Origin: CAZIQY01 sp964541605
GTDB lineage: Bacteria > Desulfobacterota > Syntrophia > Syntrophales > UBA2185
Assembly: GCA_964541605.1 (NCBI GenBank)
Contig: CAZIQY010000108.1
Coordinates: forward strand, 1-7,920
DNA: 7,920 nucleotides
Direction: 5' to 3'
Shown piece after piece: positions 5,214-7,920 of the stretch. The position numbers were made by a program, and so were the translations under genes. Numbering within the stretch: position 1 is the first letter of the stretch; the number at the start of each line of letters is the position of its first letter. The notes beneath the pieces were generated by a model. The model did not search any database, was not told the origin of the DNA, and saw only the letters and a list, made by a program, of their open reading frames with translations.

Positions 5214-7844
5214 ATGATTAAAATCGCTCTTTCGTTATTCATCCTGTTTCTTTTTATGTTCCCTCAGGATGTTCCTGCTCAGGATGTAAAAAAAATTGTC
5301 CTTCTTCCCTTTGATATCTATAGTAAAACCAATACCGTTTTGCTTCAGGAATCCGTCTATAAGGGAATCGCTTCAGAATTGACAAAATCAAAACACATTC
5401 AACTCATAGACCGTAGCCTTTTCTTGAAGACAATAGAGGGAAAACGGGTCGATGAGAAAGCAGCAATCAGCGTGGGAAAAGTTACAGGGGCCGATTATGT
5501 GATCATGGGCAGTCTGTCCGAAATCGGGGAACAGATCAGCGTGGATGTGAGAGTCGTCGATATCAAGGAAGGAAAAATGCTGCCCGGAATCTTTTCCTCC
5601 GGCAAAGGCATCGAAAGCATCGGCCGGATCGCGTCACAACTTAGAAAGGATTTGCTGATTAAGCTCTCCCTCGAGCAGAAGATCGTCCGTATCGACTTCA
5701 AGGGTAACCGCAGGATTGAAAGCATCGCAATAAGTCAGGTTCTGAAAAGTGTGAAAGGAAACCTTTTTTATGAACCGGATCTTGCCGCCGACATCAAGGC
5801 CATTTACAAAATGGGTTATTTTGACGACGTGGCAGCAGATGTCACCGCAAGCCCTGAGGGGAAAATCATTACCTTCATGCTGCAGGAGAAGCCTCTCATC
5901 TCTGAGATCACCATAAAGGGAAATAAGGTAATTGACAGGGGAGACATTGAAGCGGTTCTTGGTTTCAAAGTCCGTCAGAGCATCAATTTTGAAAAGATCG
6001 CATCCAGCACTGAAAGAATAAAAGCGCTTTACGACAATAAGGGATATTATAACGCCGAAATCAAATATGAAATTCATAAAGAAGGGAATAAGGACGTAAG
6101 GGTCGTCTATAATATCACCGAAAACGACAAACTGTACATCAAAACGATTTCTTTCAAAGGAAATCGCGCATTCACCAATAAGGAACTGAAAAAAGTCATG
6201 ACTGTCACGGAATGGACCATTTTCCACTTCCTGACGGATTCCGGACTCCTCAAAAAAGACCAGCTTACGCAGGATGTCAGCAAAATAAACGCCTTCTATC
6301 TCAACAACGGGTATATTAACGCCAAAATAGGTGAACCGGAAATCACTCATGACAAGAAATGGATCTACGTTACTATCCCGGTCGTGGAAGGCAGGCAATT
6401 CAAGGTGGGGAAAGTCGAAATAAAGGGCGACACGCTGACACTATCCCGCTCGGCGCTAATGGATAAACTGACCATAACGAAAAAGGAATTTTTCGACAGG
6501 GGGTCTATTATTAAAGACATCGAGTACCTCACCCAGGCCTGCAATGATGAAGGTTATGCTTACGCTGATGTCTCGCCGCTCACCGCTCCTCGGGAGAAAG
6601 ACCAGGCAGTGGATGTCGAATACCACCTTAAGAAGGGTCATCAAGTTTATTTCAATAAAATCTCCATCACAGGAAACACCAAAACAAGGGATAAAGTCAT
6701 CAGACGGCAGCTTGCCATCGTAGAAGGAGACCTGTACAACAGCAGCAATCTGAAAAAAAGCTACATGGAGCTTAACCGCCTCAGATATTTTGAAGAGGTT
6801 AATTTCCAGTCGGAGAAGGGACCGGATGAAACCCTTGCCGACATCAATATTCAGGTCAAGGAAAAACCGACGGGTATTTTCAGCGTCGGCGCGGGATACA
6901 GCGCACAGGATTACGCTATGATCACGGCCTCAATCTCGCAGCAGAACCTTTTCGGCCTGGGGCAAACCCTCTCCCTGAAGGCCAGTCTGGGATCGAAGAC
7001 TACCATGTATGAACTTTCATTCATCGAACCATGGCTTTTTGATATCCCTCTTTGGAGCAAATTTGATCTTCATAACTATACGAGAGCATACGACACCTAC
7101 GATCTGGATTCAAATGGTTTCGGAATGTTATTCGGATATCCTTTCTGGGAATACATAACAGGTTATCTCGGATACAGATTGAACATGAACGATGTTAAAA
7201 ACATCCAGTCAAATGCATCCCGCTATATCTGGGATCAGGTAGGTAAAACGACGACCAGCACCGCCAGTGTTTCTTTAGTCAGGGACACGACGGATGACTA
7301 TATCTTTCCGTCGAAGGGCTCCAAAAACAGCGCCTCCATTGACTATAGCGGTGGAATCCTGATGGGAGATGCAGCGTTTAACAGATATGGAATCAGTTCT
7401 ACCTGGTTCTTTCCCCTTCCCCTTGACACCGTGTTTGGTATTCGCGGGCGTGCAGGGTATCTTCAAGAAAGGGAAGGGAAAAGAATACCGGTCTATGAAC
7501 GTTTCTACCTGGGGGGAATCAACTCCCTCAGGGGACTGAAAGACGTGGGCCCCATCGATCCTGCAACGGGAGATGTCATCGGCGGAATGACCATGATGAA
7601 TTTCAACGCGGAATTCATTTTCACGTTGATAAAAAATGCCGGCATGAAGGGGGTTTTGTTTTATGATACCGGCAATGCCTGGGAAACCGGCTATCATTTC
7701 GAGGATATGCGAAAAACGGCAGGGGCCGGTATTCGATGGTATTCACCGATTGGTCCCCTCAGGCTCGAGTGGGGCTATGTCCTCGACCGGAAAGGCGACG
7801 AACCGGACAGCCGCTGGGAATTCACAATCGGTATGTTTATGTAA
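5214..7844 (+). CDS. bamA: Outer membrane assembly factor BamA (Omp85) with an extra N-terminal domain
   Basis: BamA is the essential outer-membrane core of the BAM complex, which folds and inserts beta-barrel proteins. The 876-residue product has a signal peptide (about 1-22, likely cut after VPA), then a roughly 125-residue domain (25-150) resembling the CsgG/FlgO/TolB-N fold, with KIVLLPFD near its start and GADYVIMGSL at 92-101. Five POTRA domains follow (about 155-226, 227-305, 306-394, 396-477, 478-553), each opening with a strand such as IDFKGN or ISITGN. The C-terminal barrel (about 554-876) holds YERFYLGGINSLRGL (761-775), whose RG fits the conserved loop 6 motif, although the usual aromatic is Leu. 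The protein ends FTIGMFM, with Met rather than a terminal aromatic. The ATG at 5214 lies 10 nt past the lolD stop and opens directly on the signal peptide; an in-frame ATG at 5178 would add 12 residues and overlap lolD. Neither start has a well-spaced SD. Confidence 0.93.
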   Translation: MIKIALSLFILFLFMFPQDVPAQDVKKIVLLPFDIYSKTNTVLLQESVYKGIASELTKSKHIQLIDRSLFLKTIEGKRVDEKAAISVGKVTGADYVIMGSLSEIGEQISVDVRVVDIKEGKMLPGIFSSGKGIESIGRIASQLRKDLLIKLSLEQKIVRIDFKGNRRIESIAISQVLKSVKGNLFYEPDLAADIKAIYKMGYFDDVAADVTASPEGKIITFMLQEKPLISEITIKGNKVIDRGDIEAVLGFKVRQSINFEKIASSTERIKALYDNKGYYNAEIKYEIHKEGNKDVRVVYNITENDKLYIKTISFKGNRAFTNKELKKVMTVTEWTIFHFLTDSGLLKKDQLTQDVSKINAFYLNNGYINAKIGEPEITHDKKWIYVTIPVVEGRQFKVGKVEIKGDTLTLSRSALMDKLTITKKEFFDRGSIIKDIEYLTQACNDEGYAYADVSPLTAPREKDQAVDVEYHLKKGHQVYFNKISITGNTKTRDKVIRRQLAIVEGDLYNSSNLKKSYMELNRLRYFEEVNFQSEKGPDETLADINIQVKEKPTGIFSVGAGYSAQDYAMITASISQQNLFGLGQTLSLKASLGSKTTMYELSFIEPWLFDIPLWSKFDLHNYTRAYDTYDLDSNGFGMLFGYPFWEYITGYLGYRLNMNDVKNIQSNASRYIWDQVGKTTTSTASVSLVRDTTDDYIFPSKGSKNSASIDYSGGILMGDAAFNRYGISSTWFFPLPLDTVFGIRGRAGYLQEREGKRIPVYERFYLGGINSLRGLKDVGPIDPATGDVIGGMTMMNFNAEFIFTLIKNAGMKGVLFYDTGNAWETGYHFEDMRKTAGAGIRWYSPIGPLRLEWGYVLDRKGDEPDSRWEFTIGMFM

Positions 7845-7888
7845 TGAAAGCTTTTAATATATGGATTCACTACTGTCCGGAATAATCC

Positions 7889-7920
7889 GTGAATAAGTTC
7901 AACTGGTTACTGTTTTTATC
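7889..7920 (+). CDS. Start of a probable exported protein, truncated by the window edge (Skp/OmpH candidate)
   Basis: A GTG at 7889 opens a frame that reads MNKFNWLLFL and runs off the right edge. A GGA at 7879-7881 lies 7 nt upstream as a possible SD. One Lys followed by hydrophobic residues looks like the start of a signal peptide. The 44-nt gap after bamA holds only stop-bounded frames of 11-13 codons. In many Gram-negative genomes bamA is followed by skp/ompH and then lpxD, so a periplasmic chaperone is the positional guess. Ten residues cannot establish the identity. Confidence 0.45.
   Translation, partial: MNKFNWLLFL

Noticed and set aside
5634..6398. A 254-codon open frame on the - strand
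   Set aside because: It is antisense to the POTRA-encoding part of bamA, and its composition is what reverse reading of that coding sequence would give.
7844..7885. A 13-codon frame starting in TAATG at the bamA stop, and an 11-codon one from 7861
   Set aside because: Both end within the short gap before the next gene, encode no recognisable peptide and lack a clear SD. The overlap with the bamA stop could affect coupling, but there is no evidence of a real product.

Overview
The window reads as an ordinary chromosomal stretch of a Gram-negative anaerobe, most likely of the former Deltaproteobacteria (Desulfobacterota, perhaps Syntrophales-like). The evidence is a short-form ThiC behind a TPP riboswitch, the gene order lysS - lol permease - lolD - bamA, and a BamA with an extra N-terminal domain. 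The lineage is inferred from family resemblance and gene order; no search was run. All genes are on the + strand.

Region 1 (1-1524) is a thiamin unit. A small GC-rich hairpin (11-29) is followed by a clear TPP riboswitch aptamer (about 62-145). Next comes a long terminator-like hairpin (155-203) that probably forms its expression platform, then thiC, which starts at 232 behind a good ribosome binding site. The longer reading frame opening at 157 begins inside the terminator stem and should not be used as the start.

Region 2 (1525-1765) is non-coding: the thiC 3' flank, in which I see no convincing terminator, a sigma70-like promoter at 1626-1652, and a leader with a second GC-rich hairpin (1682-1697) resembling the one at the left end. 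An in-frame GTG at 1673 runs through this hairpin, but LysRS homology begins at 1766.

Region 3 (1766-7920) is a tightly packed presumptive operon: lysS, a LolC/LolE-family permease (7-nt gap), lolD (1-nt overlap), bamA (10-nt gap), and the first codons of another probably exported protein (44-nt gap), for which Skp/OmpH is the positional guess. The permease and LolD would extract lipoproteins from the inner membrane and pass them to LolA. BamA inserts beta-barrel proteins into the outer membrane and depends on lipoproteins delivered by Lol, so the cluster links outer-membrane lipoprotein and barrel assembly. LysRS appears to be a housekeeping passenger sharing the promoter.

I found no mobile element, CRISPR array, tRNA, rRNA or undescribed defence-like system. 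The points most worth a second look are the extra CsgG/FlgO/TolB-N-like domain on BamA, the single Lol permease with a LolC-like hook segment, the pair of related palindromes, the ThiC cysteine spacing and the start-site corrections.
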